Below are positions 54,261-62,809 of a stretch of 64,000 bases of DNA, in pieces. Origin of the DNA: Neorhizobium sp. SHOUNA12A (GTDB lineage: Bacteria; Pseudomonadota; Alphaproteobacteria; Rhizobiales; Rhizobiaceae); contig NZ_JALBGV010000018.1 in assembly GCF_023006505.1 (NCBI RefSeq), forward strand, positions 21,976 through 85,975, written 5' to 3'. The position numbers and the translations under genes were made by a program. The notes beneath the pieces were generated by a model that was not told where the DNA came from, did no database searches, and was given only the letters and a program-made list of their open reading frames with translations. Positions within the stretch are counted from its first letter, which is position 1. Each line of letters begins with the position of its first letter.

Positions 54261-54410
54261 ATGGAACTGATGAACGCTCATAGCGCTGGAACCTCGCAAA
54301 CAGAGAAGGAAATCTCGTTGGTGGATGCTCTCTTGATGAAGCTGGACGACTTCGAAAACGAAGTGCGTACAGACCTGGGGAGAGTCCCTGGGGGCCTTTC
54401 TCATCACTAG
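54261..54410 (+). CDS. Possible 49-residue protein or remnant
   Basis: MELMNAHSAGTSQTEKEISLVDALLMKLDDFENEV followed by a short tail and TAG. It begins 2 bases after the previous stop and ends exactly where the IS21 IstA fragment starts, so it is probably a gene cut by that element. Confidence 0.28.
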   Translation: MELMNAHSAGTSQTEKEISLVDALLMKLDDFENEVRTDLGRVPGGLSHH

Positions 54411-54664
54411 GTGTTATCCTGGACCTCGTGCTTCATCACGACGAACAGGTTGTCACCCGGGCTGTGGAACTTGCTCTGGATGCGGGCGTGGCAACGAAAA
54501 CGCATGTCCTAAACCTGCTGCACCGACTGATCGACGGCAAAACGGCCGACGGTCCCGACATCGATAGGCCACAAGCGCTGACCTTGCTGCGCGAACCCAA
54601 AGTCAATGTAGAACGCTACGATGGTTTGCGTGTCCAGATCGTGGGAGGTCGCCATGCGTCATAA
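54411..54664 (+). pseudogene. IstA C-terminal fragment (IS21 family)
   Basis: The frame GVILDLVLHHDEQVVTRAVELA ... TKTHVLNLLHRLIDGK ... PQALTLLREPKVNVERYD is the C-terminal end of IstA transposases. It lacks the DDE core, which is present in the separate fragment at 51390-52085; the two could be halves of one former element. It overlaps the IstB start, the normal istAB arrangement. Confidence 0.78.
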
Positions 54665-54964
54665 TCCTGCGAGCGCGCCGTCGTTATTATTGTGCGTAGT
54701 CTGAAGATGTATGGCATGGCCCAGGCCGTCACAGACCTGATCGGGCGAAGGGCTCCCGCCTTTGACGCGGCCGTGCCGATCCTGTCCCAATTGCTGAAAG
54801 CCGAAATGGCCGAGCGTGAGGTCCGCTCGATTGCCTATCACATGAAGGCCGCCCGTTTCCCGACCTACAAAGACATCTCCGGATACGCCTTCGCCGCCAG
54901 CGAAATCAACGAAGCAACTGTGCGCCAACTGCACCGATGCGAGTTCATCGACGGAGCGCAGAAT
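54654..54964 (+). pseudogene. IstB N-terminal fragment (IS21 family)
   Basis: MRHNPASAPS at 54654, a frame change near 54690, then RSLKMYGMAQAVTDLI ... FDAAVPILSQLLKAEMAEREVRSIAYHMKAARFP ... ASEINEATVRQLHRCEFIDGAQN, the N-terminal part of the IstB ATPase just before its Walker A. Cut at 54965 by copy B of the 151-bp repeat. Confidence 0.8.
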
Positions 54965-55115
54965 AGCCAGAAAGCTTGTCGCGGCATTGTGGAAATATGT
55001 CACCGCCGGGGGTCGTCATCGAAGGAGTCATATTGCGCGCATGACGAGGTCAACTTATCAGTTCGGTAGAGGCCTGATCAGCCCCGCCGGAACCAGGCGG
55101 ACAACCGGATCGCGG
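54965..55115. repeat. 151-bp direct repeat, copy B (IS110-type transposase end)
   Basis: Same sequence start (AGCCAGAAAGCTTGT) and end as copy A at 52100-52250, again joined directly to an IS21 gene fragment. It encodes ARKLV/ACRGIV-type IS110 C-terminal sequence in a shifted frame. 55116-55585 downstream holds no supported gene, only GC-rich sequence leading to the DUF736 gene. Confidence 0.75.
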
Positions 55116-55585
55116 TTTGGCCAACGCCGTCATCGAGAATGGTATCGTCCTCCTGAGCCTTGCCGTCGAAGCGGGATTATGGTGCAGCCGCCTGTGCGGC
55201 GACCGGATGTGTTGATATGTGCATCTGCGCGGATCAGGAATGGGCTCAGACCTTAGGTTCATCATGCGGGGGCCGATCTAACCACTTCTGCCGGCCGTGC
55301 GGCTGAATGACCAATGGCCAGCATCGTTCACCAGCATGATGCTGAAGGCCGTCCCGTGCTGCCTCTTTGCTGGCTGGTCTGGCCCCGGTCAGGCCTTTGA
55401 CCTGCAACGGCTTAGTCGACCTTCTTCCCCTGCGGCTATGCCGCATTCCTCGCGAAGCAACAAGCTCGTCTGACGCCGTCCTCCGCTGACGCTCCGGTCC
55501 CAGGATGCAGTCGGCCTTGGCCCGTTGCTTCTTGACCGCCACGAGGCCGCACAGGGCGGCTTCGACAACCAGTCAGGAGACGAAA

Positions 55586-55912
55586 ATGGCTACCATCGGT
55601 ACATTCCAGCAGTCCACCAACAATGAGTTCAGCGGCGAGATCGTCACTCTCTCCCTCCAGGCCAAGAAGGTTCGTATCATTCCCGATACGCGCGCCAGCG
55701 GCGAAAACACCCCCAGCCACCGGGTCTTCGTCGGCCGCATCGAAATGGGCGCCGCCTGGTCCAAGCAGTCTAGCGAGGGCCGGAATTACCTTGGTCTCAA
55801 GCTTGATGATCCGAGCTTCAGCGCTCCGATCTACGCCAATCTTGTCGAAGACGAGGACGGCCAGAACTACAGCCTCATCTGGTCGCGGCCGAACCGCCGC
55901 AACGGTGACTGA
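55586..55912 (+). CDS. DUF736 domain protein
   Basis: 108 residues from the ATG at 55586 (AGGAG upstream). Typical DUF736: [24 protein letters not shown] ... [45 protein letters not shown] ... IWSRPNRR. A small beta-rich protein very common on rhizobial and other alphaproteobacterial plasmids; role unknown. Followed by a strong terminator, then a second copy. Confidence 0.92.
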   Translation: [108 protein letters not shown]

Positions 55913-55923
55913 AACTCTCAAGG

Positions 55924-55953
55924 TGACGCCCCGCAATGCCGCGGGGCGTCATT
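55924..55953 (+). terminator. Terminator hairpin after the first DUF736 gene
   Basis: TGACGCCCCGC / GCGGGGCGTCA, a perfect 11-bp stem with loop AATGCC, 12 bases after the stop; short T-run only. Confidence 0.7.
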
Positions 55954-56049
55954 CCCCGAATGGCCTACTCAGCAACCTGAAGCTGGACGGGTGAATCTCA
56001 TGTGAGACCGCGATGGGCGCGGCCCGACCAACTGAAAAGGATCACGACA

Positions 56050-56550
56050 ATGGCTCAGATCGGCACCTTTACCCGCGACGAAACCGGCGCCTACAATGGC
56101 ACCATCAAGACGCTCACCCTCAACGTCAAGGCATCCATCAAGTCCTGCGACAACGACCGCGCACCCGACTTCCGGGTCACAGCAACCGGTGTCGAGTTCG
56201 GAGCAGGCTGGAGCCGGACCGCCCGCGGAACGGGCGCAGAATACCTCTCGCTCAAGCTCGACGATCCATCCTTCACGGCGCCGGTCTACGCCTCCCTCGT
56301 TCAGGGCGACAAGGGCGAGCACAAGCTCATGGTCACGCTGACCAGCACCACGGCGCTCCGCTCAAAGCGGGGCGCCCTCATTCGATCACATAGCCCAGCG
56401 CGCGATAACCCACGCGTCGCTTTGCGGCCATCCGGGCCAGAACGGGAACGGTGCTATCGACATAATCGACGACCAAGACGTCTCTCTTTCCATCATGCTG
56501 GCGATGGAGACGGCCGACATACTGCGCCAGAGTTCCCTTCCAGGCGATAG
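56050..56550 (+). CDS. Second DUF736 protein with an abnormal C-terminal extension
   Basis: 166 residues from the ATG at 56050 (AAAAGGA upstream). Residues 1-100 are DUF736 ([22 protein letters not shown] ... [34 protein letters not shown]), but instead of the usual short WSR ending the frame runs on for about 65 Arg-rich residues that are antisense to the helicase gene, overlapping it by 173 bases. The natural end was probably lost in the rearrangement that brought in the helicase. Confidence 0.75.
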   Translation: [166 protein letters not shown]

Positions 56551-58888
56551 GCATGGTCAGGAACAACGTGTCGAGCCGGGCGTCATCGAAGCCTTCCCCG
56601 ATATAGCGCCCTATCGCAAGTATCAGGCGCTCATCATCGTCTGCGACATTCAACGCCGTGGTGGCTTGCTTGCGATCCTTCGCCGACATACCACCGCGCA
56701 GCACCACCAGATTTTTTACAAACGGTGAGAACTTCTGCTGGAGATAATCGAGGTGGTCCCTCCGCTCGGTCAGAACGATCGGTGAGCGCTTGGCTTCAAG
56801 CGATTTCAACACATCATCGAAGATAAGTTCATTTCGCCCGTGGTCCTGCGCAAGGGCGGCATAGATCGCGGGTATTGACGGGCGCTCGGCCAAGATCAGA
56901 GGCGCCGGCAACTCAAACTTTGTCGAACGGTCACGGGCACGGTGGCGAATACCACGCTCGGCAGCTTGTACTCTTGCATCGACCCGATGGCGAACGAGGC
57001 CGCATTGCATGAAGATGATTGGATGATGTCCGTCTTTTCGGGCGACCGTCGCTGAAAGGCCAACGACGTATCGCGCCTTGGATCTGCGAGCGACAAGTTC
57101 AAAACTTGCAGCGGACAGATGGTGGCATTCATCGACGATCAGATGACCGTAATTGCCGACAATGTCATCGACCTCGCCATTCCGTACCAGGCTTTGGATC
57201 AGCGCCACATCGATGATCCCAGTTGGCTTTCTTTTTCCGCCCCCGATGACGCCGATCTGCTTTGGATCAATGGACAGAAAGGAGCTCAGGCGCTCCACCC
57301 ACTGGGTGAGAAGCTCCCTGCGATGGACAAGAACTAACGCGTTGCGCGCCCGATGTGCAATAAGCGCGGCTGCGACAACCGTCTTGCCAAAGGCCGTCGT
57401 CGCGGCAAGCACACCGGTGTCATGGGCGACAAGAGCATCAAAGGCCCTCGACTGGGGCCGCCGCAGTTCGCCCTGGAACGCAATGCCGGCAAGTAGCGCA
57501 GCCCCATCTTCGCGATGATCGTCTAAAGCGGCGGTCGAACCGTGCCTCTCGATGAGTTCGATTGCTTCGTCGAAACAGCCTCGCGGTAGAGCGACATGGC
57601 GTGGATGAAGTTCGGCGCATGAGATGATCCGCGGCCTGCCGAATGTCGGCAGTCGCATTGCTTGTGCGCGATAGAATTCCGGGTTTTGGAATGCTGCCAG
57701 GCGCACGAACTGCGCAATCAGTACGGACGGAAGCTCAGTCCTATCGATGTAGACCTGATCGGCGACCACGACCTTGATGCGTTGCGGGATCGCAGCCTCT
57801 ATTCGCCGCGGCTCGCTACGACGCGACGGTAACATCTTCCAAGGCTCGTCGGCATGTTCGTCATCGACCGGCATCCGGACGCCCAAGACCCGCCCCGACA
57901 TTTCGGCTTCGTCGGCGATCCTGAAGACTTCGTCTGCCGTTAACCTGGATAAAGACGACAGGTACGCCCACTGGTCATCGTAAGGTCGCAAGTCGCCATC
58001 TACAAAAACGCTGTTGCCATTTTCGCGGGCCTTCCTTTGCAGGGGAAGCGCGATCAAATTGCCAAAGCCGCCAAGTGGCATCGTGTCCTGATTGGGAAAG
58101 AAACGGTCATAAGACGTGAAGCCGATCTCAGGGCGGTCCTCCATCGTCTCTGTTATCAGCGCGGCACCCAGTTGACGGGCGATCCTGGCCGGAATGGGCT
58201 CGGCGAAGAATATCCAGACATGGCCTCCGTTTCCCGACCTCGAGCGTTCGAGGGCTGCGGCAATACCTTTTGCACGACATGTTGCCAGCAAAGCTCTGGT
58301 ATCATCCGCCCAGCTTTCCTTGTCGAAGTCAGCAGCAAGGAACCAGCATGTTTCGTCTTGCAGCAATGGATATACGCCGGCAACAAAGTCGCTTGAGCGA
58401 GCATCGCCGCCACGGAGGTGCTTTTCGATGATATCTCCGGAATATGGGATGAAAGCCTGATGCAGGCAGTCCCCGCATTTCACCTTCGGCTTGCCGCAGA
58501 TTCCTTTCGCCCATTCATTGGAACAGGCCGGTGAATAGCCGAAGCGTCCGTCCTTCTTGTTGTTCCAGCGAACCGGGAAGACGTCGGGGCGCCCGGCAAA
58601 CAGCTGCCGGAATAACTCCACCTTCTCCATCGACGGTGAGCTGTTGGTAACAGGGGCGTCGGCGAAGGCTGGCTTCGCTGCGTCGGCCTGGCTATCGGAA
58701 ATCAGCTGTTGCTCAAACGCATCCAGTTCACGCTCAAGCGCCGTCCGCTCTTCATTCAGATCAGCCAGCCGCTGTCGAATGCGAGCAATGTTTTCCCATG
58801 CATCATTCTTTTCCGCCAACTTTGCAGCTTTCGCCAAATGATCGTGGGGATCAGCATAGGCCAAAGGCGTCCGTATTTTAAGACGCAC
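56378..58888 (-). CDS. TOTE-type primase-helicase (AEP primase plus SF2 helicase)
   Basis: 836 residues. A coiled coil at about 15-65; a primase-polymerase domain at about 85-350 with VFPVRWNNKKDGRFGYSPAC, a Cys group (C131, C138, C141), the metal pair D187-x-D189 and SRSGNGGH (216-223); then an SF2 helicase with TTAFGKT (497-503), VDECHH (585-590), SATVARKDGHH and QYVGRLHR. This is the architecture named TOTE conflict systems, proposed to act against invading or competing replicons. Single gene, leftward; the upstream region has an inverted repeat at 58970-58999. The N-terminal nuclease often present in TOTE operons was not seen nearby. Confidence 0.88.
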   Translation of the reverse strand: MRLKIRTPLAYADPHDHLAKAAKLAEKNDAWENIARIRQRLADLNEERTALERELDAFEQQLISDSQADAAKPAFADAPVTNSSPSMEKVELFRQLFAGRPDVFPVRWNNKKDGRFGYSPACSNEWAKGICGKPKVKCGDCLHQAFIPYSGDIIEKHLRGGDARSSDFVAGVYPLLQDETCWFLAADFDKESWADDTRALLATCRAKGIAAALERSRSGNGGHVWIFFAEPIPARIARQLGAALITETMEDRPEIGFTSYDRFFPNQDTMPLGGFGNLIALPLQRKARENGNSVFVDGDLRPYDDQWAYLSSLSRLTADEVFRIADEAEMSGRVLGVRMPVDDEHADEPWKMLPSRRSEPRRIEAAIPQRIKVVVADQVYIDRTELPSVLIAQFVRLAAFQNPEFYRAQAMRLPTFGRPRIISCAELHPRHVALPRGCFDEAIELIERHGSTAALDDHREDGAALLAGIAFQGELRRPQSRAFDALVAHDTGVLAATTAFGKTVVAAALIAHRARNALVLVHRRELLTQWVERLSSFLSIDPKQIGVIGGGKRKPTGIIDVALIQSLVRNGEVDDIVGNYGHLIVDECHHLSAASFELVARRSKARYVVGLSATVARKDGHHPIIFMQCGLVRHRVDARVQAAERGIRHRARDRSTKFELPAPLILAERPSIPAIYAALAQDHGRNELIFDDVLKSLEAKRSPIVLTERRDHLDYLQQKFSPFVKNLVVLRGGMSAKDRKQATTALNVADDDERLILAIGRYIGEGFDDARLDTLFLTMPIAWKGTLAQYVGRLHRQHDGKRDVLVVDYVDSTVPVLARMAAKRRVGYRALGYVIE

Positions 58889-58969
58889 TATCCATCTCAG
58901 CCTCCGGGATTATGCGGAGCAGAATCCGCAGAAATCACCGGCAAGTCCGACCTTCAGCGACCCACACTC

Positions 58970-58999
58970 CTGCATAATCACGTTATCAGCATAATGCAG
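58970..58999. promoter_or_regulatory. Inverted repeat upstream of the primase-helicase gene
   Basis: CTGCATAAT (58970-58978) and ATAATGCAG (58991-58999), one mismatch, 82 bases upstream of the start. Closer in, TGCGGA-GCAGAA-TCCGCA is another inverted repeat. Candidate operator sites; no regulator known. Confidence 0.4.
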
Positions 59000-59347
59000 A
59001 GCGTTTTTAGCTTGGCGTCGCGGTAATCGACATTGCGGAACGCGCCGAGTCTGACAGCGACGGTAAGTTAAAAACGTGTTGGGCTAAGCCGCGGGCGCGC
59101 GTGGGGTTCTATGGGTATTGAATGGTGCCCGTCCAAGGAAAGGGCATCGCACAGTGGCGTGGAGGCAGGGGTGGCGGGAGCGTGGGTGACGAAATCAGCG
59201 CGGATTCCGGTCTCGATAAACGTGACGGTTGACGCTGTGTCCTGCCGGGAGGGACTGGAGGGCAGGTCGGCACACACCTTGGCGGAACCGGCGCGGTTTG
59301 CCGGCCGAACGGAGCGATACGGCGACGATGAAAGCGGCGCGCTTCTT

Positions 59348-60544
59348 TCATGACGTATCCCAGTATGGCGAGGGTCCGGTAACGCCGTCGAAGGTTTCGA
59401 TAGTGATCATCTGCCCTTGACGACAGGCCGGGCATTGCCTGAGGGAACGCCCGGTGAGTTCCTCGTAACGATCGCGGTACTCCTTCGGAGCCTGGCTCGC
59501 CGATGGCTCGGGAACCGGCATGCCGAGCAGATCGCGGCAATGGGCAAGCTTTTGTTCGCGGTAGCGATTGCCGAGGAAACCGTAGTAGCGGATGCGATGG
59601 AAGCCCTCGGGTAGGACGTGCAACAGAAAGCGGCGGATGAACTCATCGGCCGACACGGTCATGACCTTTTGCCGATCGCCGTGCCGATAATCCTTCCAGC
59701 GGAAACGCACCGCGCCATCCTCGATATCGACGAGTCGATTGTTGGAGATGGCGACGCGGTGCGTATAACGGCCGACGTAATCGAGCACCTGTTCGGGCCC
59801 GGCGAAGGGTGGCTTGGCGTAGACCACCCAGTCGGCTTTTCGAAGCGGCGCCAGATAGCGACGGAAGGCGTTGCGTTCGTTGAGGCGCTGCAAGTCGGAA
59901 AAGAACTGCAGCTTGCCGGCGTCGAAGGCTTTCTCCAGGTGCTCCAGGAACAATCGTCGAAACAGGCGTGAGAGCACGCGGACCGGCAGGAAGAAACCGG
60001 GCTTGCAGGCGATCCATCGCGTGCCGTCCGGCGAGAACCCGCCACCAGGGACGACACGGTGCAGGTGGGGATGGTGCAGTAGATTCTGCCCCCAGGTGTG
60101 CAGCACGGCGAAGAAACCGATCTCGGCGCCGAGATGCTTGGGGTCGGCAGCGATGGTGCGCAGCGTCTCGGCGGTGGCGCGGAATAGCAGGCCGTAGACG
60201 AGCGCCTTGTTCTGATAGGCGATGGCGGCGATGGCCTCCGGCAGTGTGAAGACGACATGAAAGTACTGTGTGTCGAGCAGCTCGGCGCGACGATCCTCCA
60301 GCCATTGCGCACGGGCGAGCGATTGGCAGCGGGGACAATGCCTGTCGCGGCAGCTGTTGAAGGCGATGCGCCGGTGTCCGCATTGGTCGCACGCTTCGAC
60401 GTGCCCCCCGAGCGCGGCGGTTCGGCACAACTCGATCGCCGTCATAACACGGCGCTGAGCAGTCGACAGCGACGTGTGCTGGGCACGATAGGCCTCGCCG
60501 TGGCGACGGAATATATCCGCCACTTCCGGCCCCGAACGGGGCAT
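59348..60544 (-). CDS. IS91-family transposase (HUH, rolling-circle)
   Basis: 398 residues. N-terminal zinc finger CDQCGHRR...SCRDRHCPRCQ (about 52-78); then HTWGQNLLHHPHLHRVVPGGG with the HUH-type histidines (near 170) and the downstream catalytic Tyr region (VGRYTHRVAISNNR). C-terminal CPACRQGQM is a second zinc pair. It nicks one strand and moves by rolling circle, which can pick up adjacent DNA. Intact. Confidence 0.93.
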   Translation of the reverse strand: MPRSGPEVADIFRRHGEAYRAQHTSLSTAQRRVMTAIELCRTAALGGHVEACDQCGHRRIAFNSCRDRHCPRCQSLARAQWLEDRRAELLDTQYFHVVFTLPEAIAAIAYQNKALVYGLLFRATAETLRTIAADPKHLGAEIGFFAVLHTWGQNLLHHPHLHRVVPGGGFSPDGTRWIACKPGFFLPVRVLSRLFRRLFLEHLEKAFDAGKLQFFSDLQRLNERNAFRRYLAPLRKADWVVYAKPPFAGPEQVLDYVGRYTHRVAISNNRLVDIEDGAVRFRWKDYRHGDRQKVMTVSADEFIRRFLLHVLPEGFHRIRYYGFLGNRYREQKLAHCRDLLGMPVPEPSASQAPKEYRDRYEELTGRSLRQCPACRQGQMITIETFDGVTGPSPYWDTS

Positions 60545-60554
60545 CGGCGCAAGC

Positions 60555-61433
60555 TCAGAAGTACTCGGGCTTGGGTGGCGGCAGGGAGGGCGCGGGACGT
60601 GGCAAGAGCTCGAAGGGGCTCGACGTGGCGCAGACCTTGTTGGTGGCGATGCGCAGATAATGGGCGGTGGTCGCGAGGCTGCGGTGACCGAGCAGCAGCT
60701 GAATGGTGCGCACGTCGGCGCCTGCCTCCAGGAGATGAACGGCGAAGGCGTGCCTCAGGCTGTGAGGTGTGACCGGTTTGGACAAGCGCGAGAGGTTGTG
60801 CGCTTTCGCGCAGGCCTGCCCCACCGCATCCCGGGTGATCGGTTGGCCGGTACGATCGCCGGGGAAGAGCCATTCCTCTGGCCGCCGCATCCTCCAGTAA
60901 TCGCGTAGGATCTCCAGGAGCTTGGGCGACAGCATCACATAGCGGTCCTTTTGACCTTTGCCCTGCTCGACACGGACGACCATTCTCTGGCTGTCGATGT
61001 CAGTCGTCTTCAGGTGCACTGCTTCCGAAATGCGTAGGCCGGCGGCGTAGCACGTGGTCAGGATGGCGTGATGTTTGACGTCGAATACGCAGGCGAGAAA
61101 CCGCTGCACTTCCTCGGGACTAAGGATGATCGGCAGCTTCTGTGGCTTCTTGGGAAGCGGGAGGACCTCTTCAGGCACCCAGTCTCTTTCGAGCGTCACC
61201 TTGTAGAGAAAACGCAGCGCCGAAATGGCGGTGTGGATCGAGCCCGGCGCCAGCTTCTTCTCGTTGACCAGGTAGACCTGATAGATCCGGACGTCCTCGC
61301 GGCCGAGCAAGTCCGGCGACTTGCTGAAGTATCGCGCAAACAGCGACACCTGTTGGAGATACGCGAGTTGGGTATTGAGCGAAAAATTGCGCACCTGCAT
61401 GTCCTCGCTCATGCGCTGGCGAAGTGGGGTCAT
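60555..61433 (-). CDS. Tyrosine recombinase, XerC/D-like, of the IS91 element
   Basis: 292 residues from the ATG at 61433 (GAGGAG upstream); an in-frame ATG at 61466 is less likely. N-terminal SAM-like core (QVRNFSLNTQLAYLQQVSLFARYF); catalytic R in AAGLRISEAVHLK, K near KGQKDRYVML, HSLRHAFAVHLLEAGAD, and LGHRSLATTAHYLRI with the nucleophile Tyr. The C-terminal tail is proline-rich. It lies 10 bases before the transposase gene. It probably resolves or helps integrate IS91 intermediates. Confidence 0.92.
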   Translation of the reverse strand: MTPLRQRMSEDMQVRNFSLNTQLAYLQQVSLFARYFSKSPDLLGREDVRIYQVYLVNEKKLAPGSIHTAISALRFLYKVTLERDWVPEEVLPLPKKPQKLPIILSPEEVQRFLACVFDVKHHAILTTCYAAGLRISEAVHLKTTDIDSQRMVVRVEQGKGQKDRYVMLSPKLLEILRDYWRMRRPEEWLFPGDRTGQPITRDAVGQACAKAHNLSRLSKPVTPHSLRHAFAVHLLEAGADVRTIQLLLGHRSLATTAHYLRIATNKVCATSSPFELLPRPAPSLPPPKPEYF

Positions 61434-61599
61434 GACGAGCTCCTCTGTCCGATGGAATGGCTGCAAACAGCCGTCCCATCCTCGCGCAGTTGGGGCTCCT
61501 ACTGAATACGTGACCTCCTTGCCGCTCCGGCGTAGCGGAGCGGGTTAGTCCAATCCGTGTTTTGCGGTGCGCCGCAAAACGTCGAGTTCGGGGCAGGGT

Positions 61600-61746
61600 G
61601 CAGAAGCAGGCCCGCGAGACCGAGCGGGACTACATCTCGGTGAGGCTCGACGACCCGAGCTTTCCGGCTCCGATCTAGCGACGCTTACCGAAGTGCAGGG
61701 CTAGGAAGGGTTACAACTGGTCGGGTCGCGCACCACCCGCGGCTAA
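61600..61746 (+). pseudogene. Third DUF736 gene, C-terminal fragment with stop codons
   Basis: The frame KQARETERDYISVRLDDPSFPAPI-stop-ATLTEVQG-stop-EGLQLVGSRTTRG is the end of a DUF736 protein carrying two in-frame TAG codons. The N-terminal half was removed by the IS91 element. It lies in the same direction as the intact copies. Confidence 0.7.
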
Positions 61747-61757
61747 GCAAAGCGAAG

Positions 61758-61787
61758 AGAGCCCTGCCGACCAGGCGGGGCTCTTTT
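61758..61787. terminator. Bidirectional terminator between DUF736 and HU gene remnants
   Basis: AGAGCCCTGCC / GGCGGGGCTCT (one T-G wobble) with loop GACCA and TTTT on the plus strand. It serves the convergent ends of both neighbouring remnants. Confidence 0.7.
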
Positions 61788-61791
61788 CATG

Positions 61792-61910
61792 TCACTTGTT
61801 CAGCGCATCCTCGAGCGCCTTGGCTGGCGTGAACGCCAGCTTCTTCGAGGCTGCGATCTTCATCGCTTCGCCCGTCGCAGGATTGCGACCTTCGCGCTCC
61901 GGCGCGTCCT
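61792..61910 (-). pseudogene. HU-family DNA-binding protein, C-terminal exon
   Basis: The leftward frame DAPEREGRNPATGEAMKIAASKKLAFTPAKALEDALNK in outline is the DNA-binding arm and C-terminal helix of an HU protein, ending at TGA 61792. Its 5' part is replaced by the 3' end of a group II intron, whose boundary falls at about 61910/61911. The upstream exon is not found in the window, so the gene is dead here. Confidence 0.8.
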
Positions 61911-61951
61911 GTCGGGTAGGAACGACCCGTTGCCGGGCCGCTCCTCCCTAA

Positions 61952-61985
61952 GAACTGTACATGCGAGTTTCCCAGCATACAGCTC
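61952..61985 (-). ncRNA. Group II intron domain V
   Basis: A 34-nt hairpin, reading on the minus strand from GAGCTGTATG through GGGAAACTCGC to ATGTACAGTTC, with the tetraloop-like GGGAAAC top and AGC-type base of domain V, the catalytic heart of group II introns. Placed after the maturase stop as usual. Confidence 0.75.
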
Positions 61986-62787
61986 AAGCCTCCGCTAAGC
62001 CCTGTTTGACCAGAGCCGCCAGTTCCTGTGCATCGGTAAAGGATGTGCACTCACTGGGCCGATCCGTAACTTCCGATGGCATACCGCGCCTTGCGGCGAA
62101 GTAGCTGTCCCACGTGGGATCGAAAGGATTCGCTTCGGCCCGGATTTTGCAGTGGCGACGTATCGGTACGTCGGACGCGTGGATGAGGCGGATGAACTTG
62201 AAGTTTCCTGCCTTATCCTTCATCCCTGCGCGGAATCCCCAGTCTCGCGTACCTTCCCGAGCGAAGTAACGATACTTCACCCAGCGAAGCGGCTTGTCCG
62301 GGTGTCTACGACAGGCCCACTGCCAGAGACACTTCCAGATGAGGTGCTCGACCTTGCGAAAGGTCTCCTTCGCCACCTGGTTGTGATGATAATTGGTCCA
62401 TCCCCGTATGACCGGGTTCAGCCGCATTATCAGATACTCCTGCTTCACATCGGCGGCACCCTTGATGATCGTCCGAATCTTGCGCATAAATGCCACCACG
62501 TTCTTCTTGGCGGGTTTGATGTGGGTATGCCCATCATATCTGCGCACGTTCCAGCCGAGGAAGTCGAAGCCTTCCTCGACCCGCACGATGCGAGTCTTCT
62601 CTTCAGACAGAGACAAGCCCCGTTCTGACAGAAATTCCTCGACCATAGATTTCGCCTCCTCCAGCACTTCTTTCGAAGCACCTGTGACGACGAAGTCATC
62701 GGCGTAACATATCAAGTGAACCTTGGTCAGGCTGTTGCGACGCCTTGGGCCGTGACGATCCCTGACAGCTGATTTCGGCTCTGTCAT
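61984..62787 (-). pseudogene. Group II intron reverse transcriptase/maturase, N-terminal half missing
   Basis: 267 residues remain. CYADDFVVTG holds the YADD catalytic pair of RT block 5; LSLSEEKTRIVRVEEGFDFLGWNVRRY is blocks 6-7; then the maturase X domain (VIRGWTNYHHNQVAKETF) and a C-terminal DNA-binding part. RT blocks 0-4 are absent. The first ATG is incidental. Inactive as a reverse transcriptase. Confidence 0.85.
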
Positions 62788-62809
62788 TCATGCAACGCGA
62801 TGAAATGAC

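Larger units (their letters stand above)
59090..61580 (-). mobile_element. IS91-family element with transposase and tyrosine recombinase
   Basis: Two leftward genes, recombinase (60555-61433) then zinc-ribbon HUH transposase (59348-60544), in the order seen in IS91-type elements that carry an XerD-like gene. Exact ends were not determined. On the right side the hairpins CCGCTCCG-GCGTAG-CGGAGCGG (61523-61544) and TTTGCGG-TGCG-CCGCAAA (61561-61578) are good candidates for one terminus, right where the DUF736 fragment begins. Both genes are intact, so the element may be active. Confidence 0.75.
61911..62787 (-). mobile_element. Group II intron, 5'-truncated
   Basis: It contains the C-terminal part of the intron-encoded reverse transcriptase/maturase, then domain V and domain VI, ending in a pyrimidine-rich CCTACCCGAC just at the HU exon. 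Domains I-IV and the 5' exon are absent, so it can neither splice nor move. The left half was lost at or near 62787-62810, where the WGR gene begins. Confidence 0.78.

Noticed and set aside
55436..55936. A 166-codon leftward open frame
   Set aside because: Antisense to the intact DUF736 gene.
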